Positions 1-8,070 of a stretch of 64,000 nucleotides of DNA are shown here, in pieces; positions within the stretch are counted from its first letter, which is position 1, and every line of letters begins with the position of its first letter. The DNA is from Mesorhizobium sp. ES1-4 (GTDB taxonomy: Bacteria; Pseudomonadota; Alphaproteobacteria; Rhizobiales; Rhizobiaceae): the NCBI RefSeq assembly GCF_020164745.1, contig NZ_JAIUGV010000015.1:1-64000 (forward strand), in the 5' to 3' direction. The position numbers and the translations under genes are program-made. Below the pieces are notes generated by a model that searched no databases, was not told the DNA's origin, and was given only the letters and a program-made list of their open reading frames with translations.

Positions 1-91
1 GCCAACCATGGATCAAACTCCTGCTCTTGTGACAGAAGCCAAACAAAATGAGGCTTACTTTTGTTCCATGTGACTAGTGATAAGACAGCTT

Positions 92-877
92 TCAGCCGTT
101 CGAGTTATGGGTCCAACCCGAGGGTGGACTCCCATGGCCATAGGAATATCTGACCGGGTTCATTGATTTGTTATTACCGATCAAGTCTTCGGGAAGACGC
201 TTAAATTGGTACTGGCTTAGAACATCGTCGTCGGCGCGCCTTCCCTCGAAACCAAGGCGGCTCGGATCGGCGCGCTCCAGCTTCTTGAAGTTGTTCGGCG
301 TGGCGTCAACCCAACGTTCTGGGACGAATACGTCCCTCACAAGACCTTGAAATACCGGCATCACCAGTTCCGCTTCAGCGGCGCGCTTACGGCCAATCCT
401 CCAAACACCTCTGCACGCCTCGTACCAGTTGTCTATCGATCCGGAGGCAATCGTGAGAAAGATAGTTCTGTGTTTGAGGACTAAGGTCTCGGCTCGATAT
501 AGGCGAATTATCGCATCCGCGTGCATCACACCATACTGAGCGTTCCCGGCTCCGCCTTTTACATTAGTTAATCCGGGAAACGCATCGATAAGAACAGCTT
601 CAGCTAGCAAGGCTTCGTCGGATGTTAAACCGTGTCGCTGTACAACGTGTGAGACCTCAAAGCCGTCATTTATGATATCGTGAATACGCGCAATTTTCTC
701 GCTGACGCTGTCTTGGTGCCGCTCGAAGTCCACTCCCTTCCCCTTCACATGTTGAAAGAGCCGGTCTCCTCGACCCTTCCCGACATAGAAAGTCTCACCG
801 TTTCTAGGGTCGATCAGTCGATATACGTAGAAGCCAAGCCTGTCCTGCACCTCTGGGGGAAAACTCAAATTTGTCAT
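92..877 (-). CDS. GIY-YIG (LEM-3-like) nuclease-domain protein
   Basis: The 261-residue product begins with a GIY-YIG-type module: FYVYRLIDP at about residues 16-24, then FYVGKG and a following Arg at about 30-37. This is the arrangement of the LEM-3-like/COG3680 GIY-YIG subfamily, whose members are metal-dependent DNA endonucleases or are uncharacterised. The remaining ~180 residues match nothing I recognise. It stands alone at the edge of a region rich in defence-like and mobile genes, which would fit a DNA-cutting role, but that is inference. The domain call is fairly secure and the biological role is open. Confidence 0.7.
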   Translation of the reverse strand: MTNLSFPPEVQDRLGFYVYRLIDPRNGETFYVGKGRGDRLFQHVKGKGVDFERHQDSVSEKIARIHDIINDGFEVSHVVQRHGLTSDEALLAEAVLIDAFPGLTNVKGGAGNAQYGVMHADAIIRLYRAETLVLKHRTIFLTIASGSIDNWYEACRGVWRIGRKRAAEAELVMPVFQGLVRDVFVPERWVDATPNNFKKLERADPSRLGFEGRRADDDVLSQYQFKRLPEDLIGNNKSMNPVRYSYGHGSPPSGWTHNSNG

Positions 878-954
878 GAAAGAAATTGTCCCCCTAGATG
901 AAAGCGAAGCGCTAGATTATAAACCGAATGTCACTAAACTAGGGCAGGGCGTCA

Positions 955-1080
955 ATGGCTAGAATGGGACAGAAGGTCCATCTTCGAAAGATTAAAGGTT
1001 TGTCGGGAGGGACTCGCTCGATTATCGCGGGTGGAAAAGCTAAACCAGCAAAGTCGGCAGTCAAAAAGAAAAAGAAATAA
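955..1080 (+). CDS. Small highly basic hypothetical protein
   Basis: A 41-codon frame starts with MARMGQKVHLRKI and ends in a run of lysines (KKKKK). It was found by direct reading and is short. An AGGGCAGGG stretch upstream could serve as a ribosome-binding site, though the spacing is not ideal. A lysine-rich tail would suit nucleic-acid binding. No family is recognised, and it may not be a real gene. Confidence 0.3.
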   Translation: MARMGQKVHLRKIKGLSGGTRSIIAGGKAKPAKSAVKKKKK

Positions 1081-1150
1081 TATTCTATAATGTATGTAGA
1101 CTCATATATTGGTAGGAATTATTTCTACCCATGAGTCCTTAAAATCAATT

Positions 1151-1393
1151 TCACTCTGAGTTGTCTTGGAGATTTCGCACCAACGCCACCACATCCAAAT
1201 CGATGATTTTGGCGATGTCCATGAGTTCAACAAGATCGACGCGGCGCTCGCCGCTTTCGATGTTCGCAACGAACGGCTGATGCCTACCAAGACCTTTAGC
1301 GACCTCGGCCTGCGATAGCCCTTTTGCCCGCCGCTGACTTGCCAGCGTCGCCGCAATCATTCTGTGGCGTTCGGAGTGAACCGACTTCGGCAT
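1151..1393 (-). CDS. XRE-family helix-turn-helix regulator
   Basis: This 80-residue protein is essentially one HTH_3 domain. RRAKGLSQAEVAKGLGRHQP (about 21-40) followed by FVANIESGERRVDL gives the two recognition helices typical of Cro/C1-type repressors. There is no extra sensing domain, so it probably acts as a simple DNA-binding repressor, perhaps autoregulating or controlling neighbouring island genes. It is divergent from the small secreted-protein gene to its right. The family assignment is strong; its targets are unknown. Confidence 0.85.
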   Translation of the reverse strand: MPKSVHSERHRMIAATLASQRRAKGLSQAEVAKGLGRHQPFVANIESGERRVDLVELMDIAKIIDLDVVALVRNLQDNSE

Positions 1394-1479
1394 TGAACGG
1401 TTGACCAGTGATCAACCTGCCGGTAATCCGATATTCAGATTATCCAAAAATTGGATGGAAAATCGTCCATGGGGGCAAG

Positions 1480-1794
1480 ATGCGTCGTCTACTTTTCACT
1501 CTCGGATCATTGGCTTCGACGCCGGCTTTGGCTGACACAGTCGAGAATGCTTACTACCTTTGCGCGCTGGTAGACGCCACGGGTTTGGCGAGTACCAAAT
1601 GTGAGGTCTCTGGCTGGAACCAGACCGTCACCGCGTCGCTTGACATGAATAGCGAGGAGGCACGGCAGCTATGCGGCCAACTTAGCGGAATGATGACCCA
1701 GAAGGATCGGCGATTTGACAACGGCTGGACGTTGCAAATCACTTCCCCATACAGCGGCGGGAACAGCACCGCATATTGCAACCTTCCGAATTAA
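1480..1794 (+). CDS. Small secreted hypothetical protein
   Basis: I start this gene at the ATG preceded by GGGGGC rather than at the ATG 72 bases upstream, because this places a signal peptide (MRRLLFTLGSLASTPALA, cleavage expected after ALA) at the N-terminus. The mature part is about 86 residues with four cysteines, so disulfides in the periplasm are possible. It lies 6 bases before a lipoprotein gene, probably in one transcript. No family is recognised. Confidence 0.6.
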   Translation: MRRLLFTLGSLASTPALADTVENAYYLCALVDATGLASTKCEVSGWNQTVTASLDMNSEEARQLCGQLSGMMTQKDRRFDNGWTLQITSPYSGGNSTAYCNLPN

Positions 1795-1800
1795 CCTTCC

Positions 1801-2421
1801 ATGCCGCTCACATCCCGCTCATTTGCAGGTGCAGTATTGATCTGCGCTCTCGGATTGGCATCGTGCGTTGCCGACAAGTCCGCCGCATCCACAGGTAGGG
1901 TGGCATTGGTCGACGGCTGGTATCCCAACGAATACGAGGACACAAGTTCCGGATCGCCCCATCGAACCGGACAAACTCCGTCAGGCCTCGAATACAATAT
2001 TTATCCTGACGGCAGCGGGGGTATCGAAACACCTTCAAACGACGTGGGCGTTAGTGGTTGGTCGGTTGAATGCAAAATGGACAAGATGATCGATGTCCGC
2101 CAATGCACTATCTTGGGAGCCGGCACCGACATATTTATTTTGTACTTCGGTTCTTCCGATCCGCAGTGGATTTGTTTAAGCAAGCATGATTTTCCGGGGC
2201 GCACCGGAGCCTTTCGGGTTGACTCGAATATTCCGGTCTCAACTAACGAGCAAGGGTGTGCGCCCGCAACCCCTACGCTCGTCAAGCAGTTAATGTCTGG
2301 CAGTCAGCTAACAACGCGAGCGGTGACGTTCCCCGACGACTTCCCCGTTGACCGGACTGGCTCTTTGCTGGGGCTTCGGGAGGCGTTCGGTCTGGTTGCA
2401 CATATTCGCGCGCAGCATTGA
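1801..2421 (+). CDS. Putative lipoprotein
   Basis: The 206-residue product opens with a type II signal peptide (MPLTSRSFAGAVLICALG) followed by a lipobox LASC, so Cys22 would be lipidated and the protein anchored in the periplasm or outer membrane. The mature chain has further cysteines and no recognised domain. It directly follows the small secreted-protein gene and is likely co-transcribed with it. Function is unknown. Confidence 0.6.
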   Translation: MPLTSRSFAGAVLICALGLASCVADKSAASTGRVALVDGWYPNEYEDTSSGSPHRTGQTPSGLEYNIYPDGSGGIETPSNDVGVSGWSVECKMDKMIDVRQCTILGAGTDIFILYFGSSDPQWICLSKHDFPGRTGAFRVDSNIPVSTNEQGCAPATPTLVKQLMSGSQLTTRAVTFPDDFPVDRTGSLLGLREAFGLVAHIRAQH

Positions 2422-2583
2422 GAGTTCCAAGCCCGCATACCGGGGCCCTCCTAAGTGGACTGTCCTTGATGACTGAGGCTTGGCCGGCGAAAGCTCTCGG
2501 AGACCATGAAGTGGCACTGCTGCGATCCATCTTCATGGGGGACGCATTAGGGTAATGCCGCTGTGGAAGTTGCAACGAAGGCT

Positions 2584-3117
2584 TCAGGTCTTCGCTGCGG
2601 CCACTCTCGCTATTTCAGGGAAAGCTCCTATGAACGTTACGCCGGTGCAGGCGGACATGACGTACCGCTCTTTCGTCGTCGCCTCGCCATACGTCTTGTC
2701 AAAGGCGCGTTTCCCGTGAACGGTCAGCCGCCAGTGCTCGCCGAAGCCGGGAGTAATACGTCTGACTGTGTTCATCAGGTCGGATGCCTGTTTGTCAGTG
2801 ATTAGCTCTTGTCCACGATGCCCAAACGAATTTCTGTGGCTGTTAAGAGTCCTCAGGGGCGCGAGAAAATGGGGTGGAACACCGAGCATCTCTAAACGGT
2901 TGAGCATTTGGCTTAAATACTTCTGCATGCCGCGCCTAGCGAGAGGGAGGCTATCATCGATCAGCCTTAACGCGTGTCTGGCGGCACGTTCCGCCTCATA
3001 ATGACATCGTAGCATGGTGCCGATATCGTCTTCCGTCAGCAGGGCCGAGATCAATCGCTTCATATCAATCTCGAATGACATCGTGAGATTTCCGAGGTCC
3101 AACCCGTTGCCTGTCAC
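2584..3117 (-). CDS. Hypothetical protein with an Rx4H (HEPN-like) motif
   Basis: The 177-residue protein is predicted mostly helical. In the middle it carries HRNSFGHRGQE, in which R-N-S-F-G-H fits the Rx4H signature of HEPN-type RNases and RNA-binding domains. The rest matches nothing I recognise, and a five-residue motif is weak evidence by itself. The start is a GTG preceded by GGAG; an internal ATG 12 codons later is an alternative. The gene sits between a lipoprotein gene and a small membrane-protein gene on the accessory left arm. Confidence 0.5.
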   Translation of the reverse strand: MTGNGLDLGNLTMSFEIDMKRLISALLTEDDIGTMLRCHYEAERAARHALRLIDDSLPLARRGMQKYLSQMLNRLEMLGVPPHFLAPLRTLNSHRNSFGHRGQELITDKQASDLMNTVRRITPGFGEHWRLTVHGKRAFDKTYGEATTKERYVMSACTGVTFIGAFPEIARVAAAKT

Positions 3118-3161
3118 GCATTCATCTCCGTCGGAAAAAAGATAGGATAGGACTGCAATAA

Positions 3162-3467
3162 CTAGGCTTTGGAGGCTGCAGAATTTTCGATCTGAATACG
3201 CCGAAATTCCTCGGAATAGGCTTTCGAGTGCTTCTTTTCCTCGTGGCGAAAATAGAAGAATGGGGCAGCAAACCCCAGCGCCGAAGTGATGGATACAGCC
3301 TGTCCAAAGGCTTCGGCCTCAAGCCCTGCTATACCCATGAATACTGAAACGACGATAGATGCTCCCATCAGCCCCGTGATACCTGCAATGAACGGCTCAT
3401 ACTGAGGCTTTGGCGCAACCCTTTGAGCCCGCTCGGATGCCAATCTATCCATTTCCGAAAAATCCAT
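3162..3467 (-). CDS. Small two-helix membrane protein
   Basis: I chose the ATG 11 codons inside the longest frame because a strong GAGAGGAGAGG ribosome-binding site precedes it, giving 101 residues. Two hydrophobic stretches, roughly FIAGITGLMGASIVVSVFMG and AVSITSALGFAAPFFYF, form a hairpin in the membrane, followed by a charged cytoplasmic tail (RHEEKKHSKAYSEEFRR). No family is recognised. Confidence 0.5.
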   Translation of the reverse strand: MDFSEMDRLASERAQRVAPKPQYEPFIAGITGLMGASIVVSVFMGIAGLEAEAFGQAVSITSALGFAAPFFYFRHEEKKHSKAYSEEFRRIQIENSAASKA

Positions 3468-3644
3468 AACCTCTCCTCTCGGTTGGGTTCGATATTGCAT
3501 TCGCCAAGGAAAACCTCAAATCCTATTTGCCCTTTTGAGTATGCCTTTACCGGACCGCCTTTTGCGCCGGTTCGATAATAACGTTTGACCACCCTAATTG
3601 TACCGGGCAATATGGGACCAATCATATCGAACCGGGGTCTCATA

Positions 3645-4259
3645 TTGTTCGTACGCGCATATCTTCGAGCCTCAACGAAGGAGCAAGACGCGAGCCGCGC
3701 TAGGGCCGATCTACTTGCTTTTGCCAAGGAGCGCGGTCTTCCCATCGCGGCTACCTACGTCGAGAATGAAAGCGGCGCGTCGTTAGCGCGTCCTGAGTTG
3801 TTTCGGTTACTGTCGGACTGCCGGCCGGGCGATATCCTTCTGATCGAACAGGTCGACCGTTTGAGCCGGCTGAACGCCGCCGATTGGGAACGCCTCAAAG
3901 ATGAAATCCGACAACGGCGTATACGGATTGTCGCCTTGGACCTCCCGACCTCGCACGGTATGGCGACGGCCAACGCGGACGATTTCACAGCCCGCATGCT
4001 CGAAGCCCTAAACGGCATGTTGATGGACATTTTGGCAGCAGTTGCGCGAAAAGATTACGATGACAGACGCCGCAGGCAGGCGCAGGGCATCGCAAAGGCA
4101 AAGGATCAGGGCAAATACCGAGGCCGTCCCGAAGACAAGTCGCGCAACAACGCGATCCTAAGGATGCTCATGGGCGGGCAAAGCTGGAACACTATAGTCT
4201 TGGCCACGGGGTGCTCCCGGTCAACGCTTGCGAGGCTTGCAAAGCGAGTGGCGGGGTAG
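3645..4259 (+). CDS. Serine recombinase (resolvase/invertase family)
   Basis: This is a small serine recombinase. The frame contains VRAYLRASTKEQDASR, with the catalytic Ser in the AST motif, then GDILLIEQVDRLSRL, the conserved segment carrying active-site arginines, and a C-terminal helix-turn-helix (SWNTIVLATGCSRSTLARLA). I prefer the TTG at 3645, preceded by GGGG, because family members begin close to FVRAYLRAS; an upstream start would add 20 residues. It would catalyse strand exchange at its own sites and is the only intact recombinase seen in the island. A partial copy of its 3' end lies near 7801. Confidence 0.85.
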   Translation: MFVRAYLRASTKEQDASRARADLLAFAKERGLPIAATYVENESGASLARPELFRLLSDCRPGDILLIEQVDRLSRLNAADWERLKDEIRQRRIRIVALDLPTSHGMATANADDFTARMLEALNGMLMDILAAVARKDYDDRRRRQAQGIAKAKDQGKYRGRPEDKSRNNAILRMLMGGQSWNTIVLATGCSRSTLARLAKRVAG

Positions 4260-4740
4260 GACGGGGTGATGCCCCACCTTCTGGACCGCAAATTTTGCAA
4301 CCGGTTGCAAGGTCTCTCGGCGGCAGGCTCGTGCGAGGGGGTCTGCACGCTTTTGTTGTGGCCAAAAACAGTCCGTTTCCGGCAATTGCTAGATAGGGTG
4401 CTTGCCGTCACACCGGGGGCGAATTGCTTCAGGTGGGAACGAAATGAGTCGAGCGCTCGTAAGTGTGCTTTCCACCATCAGCCTTTCATAGCGCCGATCA
4501 TTGTCGCGTCCTTCGCGTCCTCGGGGAACCTCTACCTGCCATAGGCCGGTGCAATCTCGGCTCTATCATCCGCTTTGCCGTGGCCTCGACTGTCTGCGGC
4601 GTTCTCGCTGCGCTCTGCCTAATCGAGAAGCATCTGCGGGTGCTCGCCGATGAAGTTCGTCAGAGCCATGGGGTCGTTAGATAATACGCTTGACCGCATT
4701 AAAGCTGCCTCCAGATAGGCGATTTCACTACTGGTCGCCA
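4260..4740. other. Gap after recombinase gene
   Basis: This 480-base gap contains a perfect palindrome at 4295-4310 but no convincing gene. The open frame at 4463-4684 (plus) has no ribosome-binding site or recognisable domain. The first ~60 bases are similar to the sequence after the recombinase remnant near 7927. Confidence 0.5.
4295..4310. repeat. 16-bp perfect palindrome TTGCAACCGGTTGCAA
   Basis: A perfect inverted repeat lies 36 bases after the recombinase stop codon. A 14-bp version lies at the same distance after the recombinase remnant (7963-7976), and a related odd palindrome lies at 10247-10263. It could be a recombinase-associated site or an operator; the CG-centred form resembles LacI-family operators. 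Confidence 0.6.
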
Positions 4741-6348
4741 TTACCCGCGCTCGCGTCCATCCACGCCAGCCCGCAACTTTCCAAGTCTCAATTCGGGCCA
4801 GAGCGCTTTGTGAACAACAAGCCATGACGATATGTCGAACGTGTTGTCTCCACGGTATGCCCAGTGCTGGTTAAATGACTGTGCGTGTTCAGTCGGCTCT
4901 TTCGAAGATTGCCCAAGAACACCAATCCGGTACAAATCTTCAATGATTTTTGAAGACTTGAATTTTGATATCATCATCGTCATCGTCGGGTCGTTCTCAG
5001 CCTTGTTCCGCCAGTTTTTTTCAAAAGAAAGTAGCTTAAAATGACGAGCAAAATTAAGAAGCATCTTTTTTATGCTTTGAATTTCCTGCGGAGCGTATTC
5101 GACGCTGAGTTCTTCCGCTTTTTCGCGCCACGCAGCCGTACTATATTGCTCCATAACCCTTGCGATGACGGGTCCGCCGAAGACCGCCTCGTTTGGAAGC
5201 GCGTGGGCGGCTGCTTCCCCAAAAAGTGAGACGATGTCGCGTGGGTTGCACCAAGTAGTCTCGACCACGAAATCACGGGGTCCAAATCCAATAATATCCC
5301 GATAGAAATAACGCTCCATCACACCGTCAGAGGGTTTCAATCCGGCGAGCTTCTCGGAGGCGTTTATCTTGCTTTCCAGAAGTCTGATGATGGGCCATTC
5401 TGCTCCTGCGGTGTTGGCAAACCAACGAAGCTCACGTCCCCTATCAGCTAAGATTTTATTGATTTCATGAGTTGGGGCGTTGAGAGCATGGAGGACTTCT
5501 GACCGAGCAGACCCTAGTATGTAGACGGGCTTCCTTTCGGATACAAAAAACATATTCAAACGGTCTATAGCAATTATAAGGTCGCGTATAAGAATTATAT
5601 CCCGCTTATGTGCTGCCTTGGACGCAAATGACAGGTTTAGCTCGTCAAAAATAACGTATAGACCTCGAAGCCCTTCCCATCCAAGATCGCGTAATAGTCT
5701 AAAAGATTGGTCTATCACGTAACTGACCGGGTACTCTTTCTCGTCCTCTTTTTCAGGACCCTTCAGAGATGCATCTATGTATTTTGACTTGAATTTATAT
5801 CGGCCAGTTTTTAGAGCGATAGACAGCCACCTTAGAAGGCCTTTATTGTCTTCTCCGTCGTAAAACTTTTTCATCAATTCGCAAAAAACTGATATGCTCT
5901 TATGGCTTGTAAAATCACTCCTATTTTCTTCTATAAGGCGGCCTAGATGGCGAAGGATGAAAATCATCCACATTTCGACAGCATTATTGTTGGAGACCTC
6001 GACGCCATCTTGCTCGTAGACGTCAATCCCCGAAATCCTACAGATTTTATCTCTTTCAGGGTCGGAAATTTCAGTTGCGAATGATATAAATTTTGAGAGG
6101 GATTTTTGATCGGTGACCTTAAGCTCGATAAACCGCAATAAAGATGTCTTGCCGGAACCCTTCGCGCCGTGCACAAAAAAGCGATGCCCATCAATAAATT
6201 CGTCGACGTTCATACCCGTCGGTTCGACGAACGAAGTGCGGAAGTGCTTCTCGTCATTTGGATCGCGAGACGTGACTTCGTATCGAGCGTCAACATTTCC
6301 AAATCGTAGCCGCCTCAATGGCAACTGTTTCTCAGCAAAACTGCTCAT
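4741..6348 (-). CDS. P-loop ATPase, Sll1717-like
   Basis: The 535-residue protein starts MSSFAEKQL after a GGGGGA ribosome-binding site. Its N-terminus (LRRLRFGNVDARYEV) and Walker A (GAKGSGKTSLLRF, about residues 60-72) match the Sll1717-type P-loop ATPase family. GLYVIFDELNLSF at about 247-259 is a plausible Walker B. These STAND/KAP-like ATPases are often found in bacterial conflict or defence regions, but direct functional evidence for the family is limited. Local AT content is clearly higher than in the EPS region, which suggests transfer. It is divergent from the FRG-domain gene. Confidence 0.7.
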   Translation of the reverse strand: MSSFAEKQLPLRRLRFGNVDARYEVTSRDPNDEKHFRTSFVEPTGMNVDEFIDGHRFFVHGAKGSGKTSLLRFIELKVTDQKSLSKFISFATEISDPERDKICRISGIDVYEQDGVEVSNNNAVEMWMIFILRHLGRLIEENRSDFTSHKSISVFCELMKKFYDGEDNKGLLRWLSIALKTGRYKFKSKYIDASLKGPEKEDEKEYPVSYVIDQSFRLLRDLGWEGLRGLYVIFDELNLSFASKAAHKRDIILIRDLIIAIDRLNMFFVSERKPVYILGSARSEVLHALNAPTHEINKILADRGRELRWFANTAGAEWPIIRLLESKINASEKLAGLKPSDGVMERYFYRDIIGFGPRDFVVETTWCNPRDIVSLFGEAAAHALPNEAVFGGPVIARVMEQYSTAAWREKAEELSVEYAPQEIQSIKKMLLNFARHFKLLSFEKNWRNKAENDPTMTMMISKFKSSKIIEDLYRIGVLGQSSKEPTEHAQSFNQHWAYRGDNTFDISSWLVVHKALWPELRLGKLRAGVDGRERG

Positions 6349-6694
6349 AAAACATCCCCCAGCCCGGTGCTTCGATAATTGCCTCTCGCCTCTCTCACCG
6401 CAAGTCATGACACGTGCAAAACATGTGAGTCCGTCTTCTTAGTTTCACCTAACCCTTTGAGTCATGGCGGGTTGTGGGCTTGGAATAATATGCCGTGATG
6501 ATGATGATGGCCGCTCATGATGGGACTGTCGCGGAGGTTACTCCATTACAAGTGAGCAAGGGCTTCTAATTGCGTATGCCCCACGCTTTCGCTGTTAGAT
6601 CAACACCGGACGGTCCTCCGAACGTTGCGCTTTCGAGCCTTGCTGGGCTTGCCGGTCCGGGGAAACAATGGTTTCTTGGGTCCGTGGGGGGCAG
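6349..6694. other. Divergent intergenic region
   Basis: This gap separates the ATPase (minus) and FRG (plus) genes and must hold both promoters. I see no gene here. A short TGATGATGATGATGG run lies near 6495. Confidence 0.4.
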
Positions 6695-7798
6695 ATGTTG
6701 TACGGGCAATGGCAGGGGCGTTTCCAAGGCACAAACACTGGCGAGTTGCTGTTTGATGCTGATAGGGAGGGCCAGCGTGCGGTAGGCTCGGCCTATACGA
6801 CCGATGCTTCGGGACTGCCCGGTGTTCTGGTTAGGTTTGACCTTCCCGGCAATGTCGCTCATCAGACGGCCACGCTTCCCACTGAGTTGCTTCATCCGAT
6901 TGAACCGCGCCTGATGACTTTGGCCGAGGCGGCGACGCTATTTCCCGGCGCTACTTTGCCAACGGTCGTCCAATTGAGCCTAAAGGTCGGCGCACGGACC
7001 ATGAGCATAAGTTGGACCTCTAATGCCGGAACTCAAGGGACGGCGACCTTGTGGCCGAGCAAGGCCGACAAGCCCTCGACCTACAAAGGTGAACGGGGAA
7101 TTAGGACATGGGCGCAGTTCAAGAAGTTCGCTACCAGCCTTGAACCTGATCGGTATATCTTTCGGGGACAAAGTTTGGGCCATAGGCTCAGAACGGCCTT
7201 CCATCGAACGCGCCGCAAAGACCTTCTGCCCTACGTTGGCAAGGATGTGCAGATACTCCACCGTGCCTTGACTGCGCAGACAAGGCACCTGTTCGATCTT
7301 GGGGATCCACGCCAAATGGGGGCGTTTCTCAATCTTGCCCAACATCATGGATTTCCGACGCCTCTGTTGGATTGGTCCCACTCACCGTTTGTTGCAGCGT
7401 ACTTTGCGTTCACAGGCGATCCGGGCCCTGCAAACGACAGTCATAAGGTGCGTATCCTGATGTTTGACCGGAAGGAATGGGCAGCCCGGTATTCGCAACT
7501 ACAGTACCTGACCTTCTGTAGGCCGCATTTTTCCTTGCTTGAGGCTCTGGCGATAGAGAACGAGCGCGCCTTGCCGCAGCAGGCTCTGTCAACGGTGACG
7601 AATTTGGACGACATCGAGACGTACATCCGAGCACGGGAGGCCGACACGAGCTACCGTTTCTTAAGGGTGTTCGATCTCCTCAGGTCCGAACGCGAAACCG
7701 TCGAGCGGGAACTTCGCCTTATGGGGATCACAGCCGCGTCAATGTTCCCGGGACTTGAGGGAGCTTGCACGGAACTGAAGAGGCGACTGTTCAACTGA
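6695..7798 (+). CDS. FRG-domain protein
   Basis: I start at the ATG preceded by GGGGGG, giving 367 residues. The C-terminal two thirds is an FRG domain: WAQFKKFATSL, then YIFRGQS with the name-giving F-R-G, and later QHHGFPTPLLDWSHSPFVAA with the conserved leucine-aspartate-tryptophan stretch. The N-terminal ~110 residues are unassigned. FRG domains occur in toxin or effector-like and defence-associated proteins; a biochemical activity is not settled to my knowledge. The stop codon abuts a recombinase fragment, which suggests the gene arrived next to a recombination junction. Confidence 0.75.
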   Translation: MLYGQWQGRFQGTNTGELLFDADREGQRAVGSAYTTDASGLPGVLVRFDLPGNVAHQTATLPTELLHPIEPRLMTLAEAATLFPGATLPTVVQLSLKVGARTMSISWTSNAGTQGTATLWPSKADKPSTYKGERGIRTWAQFKKFATSLEPDRYIFRGQSLGHRLRTAFHRTRRKDLLPYVGKDVQILHRALTAQTRHLFDLGDPRQMGAFLNLAQHHGFPTPLLDWSHSPFVAAYFAFTGDPGPANDSHKVRILMFDRKEWAARYSQLQYLTFCRPHFSLLEALAIENERALPQQALSTVTNLDDIETYIRAREADTSYRFLRVFDLLRSERETVERELRLMGITAASMFPGLEGACTELKRRLFN

Positions 7799-7800
7799 AC

Positions 7801-7926
7801 TCCCGCTACCAGAACAATGCGATCCTGAGCATGCTTAAGGCCGGCCAAAATTGGAACACGATAGTCTCGGCCACGAGATGCTCCCGGCCAACGCTGGCGA
7901 GGCTTGCGAAGTGGGTGTCGGGGTAA
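7801..7926 (+). pseudogene. Serine recombinase C-terminal remnant
   Basis: Read in frame from 7801, this encodes SRYQNNAILSMLKAGQNWNT followed by IVSATRCSRPTLARLAKWVSG and a stop. That parallels the last ~41 residues of the intact recombinase at 3645-4259 (SRNNAILRMLMGGQSWNTIV and so on). No catalytic domain precedes it; the upstream sequence is the FRG gene, whose stop ends two bases earlier. It is a truncated paralogue, and similarity continues past the stop codon into the palindrome. Confidence 0.8.
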
Positions 7927-7962
7927 GACGGGCGCGATGCCCCAAACTTCTGGCCGAACTTT

Positions 7963-7976
7963 TGCAACCGGTTGCA
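7963..7976. repeat. 14-bp palindrome TGCAACCGGTTGCA
   Basis: This is the second copy of the palindrome found after the intact recombinase gene, here located 36 bases after the stop of the recombinase remnant. The shared position shows that the recombinase tail and the palindrome travelled as one unit. Confidence 0.6.
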
Positions 7977-8070
7977 CAGGGCGGTACGGGGCTCCGGCCA
8001 AGAGATACGCCCCAAGCCTATCAAGTCCGGACTGAGCCCGTTGTTGGATCATCTGGGGGGCGGAGCTAGG

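Noticed and set aside
4463..4684. 73-codon frame after the recombinase gene
   Set aside because: No ribosome-binding site, no domain, and its codons do not resemble neighbouring genes.
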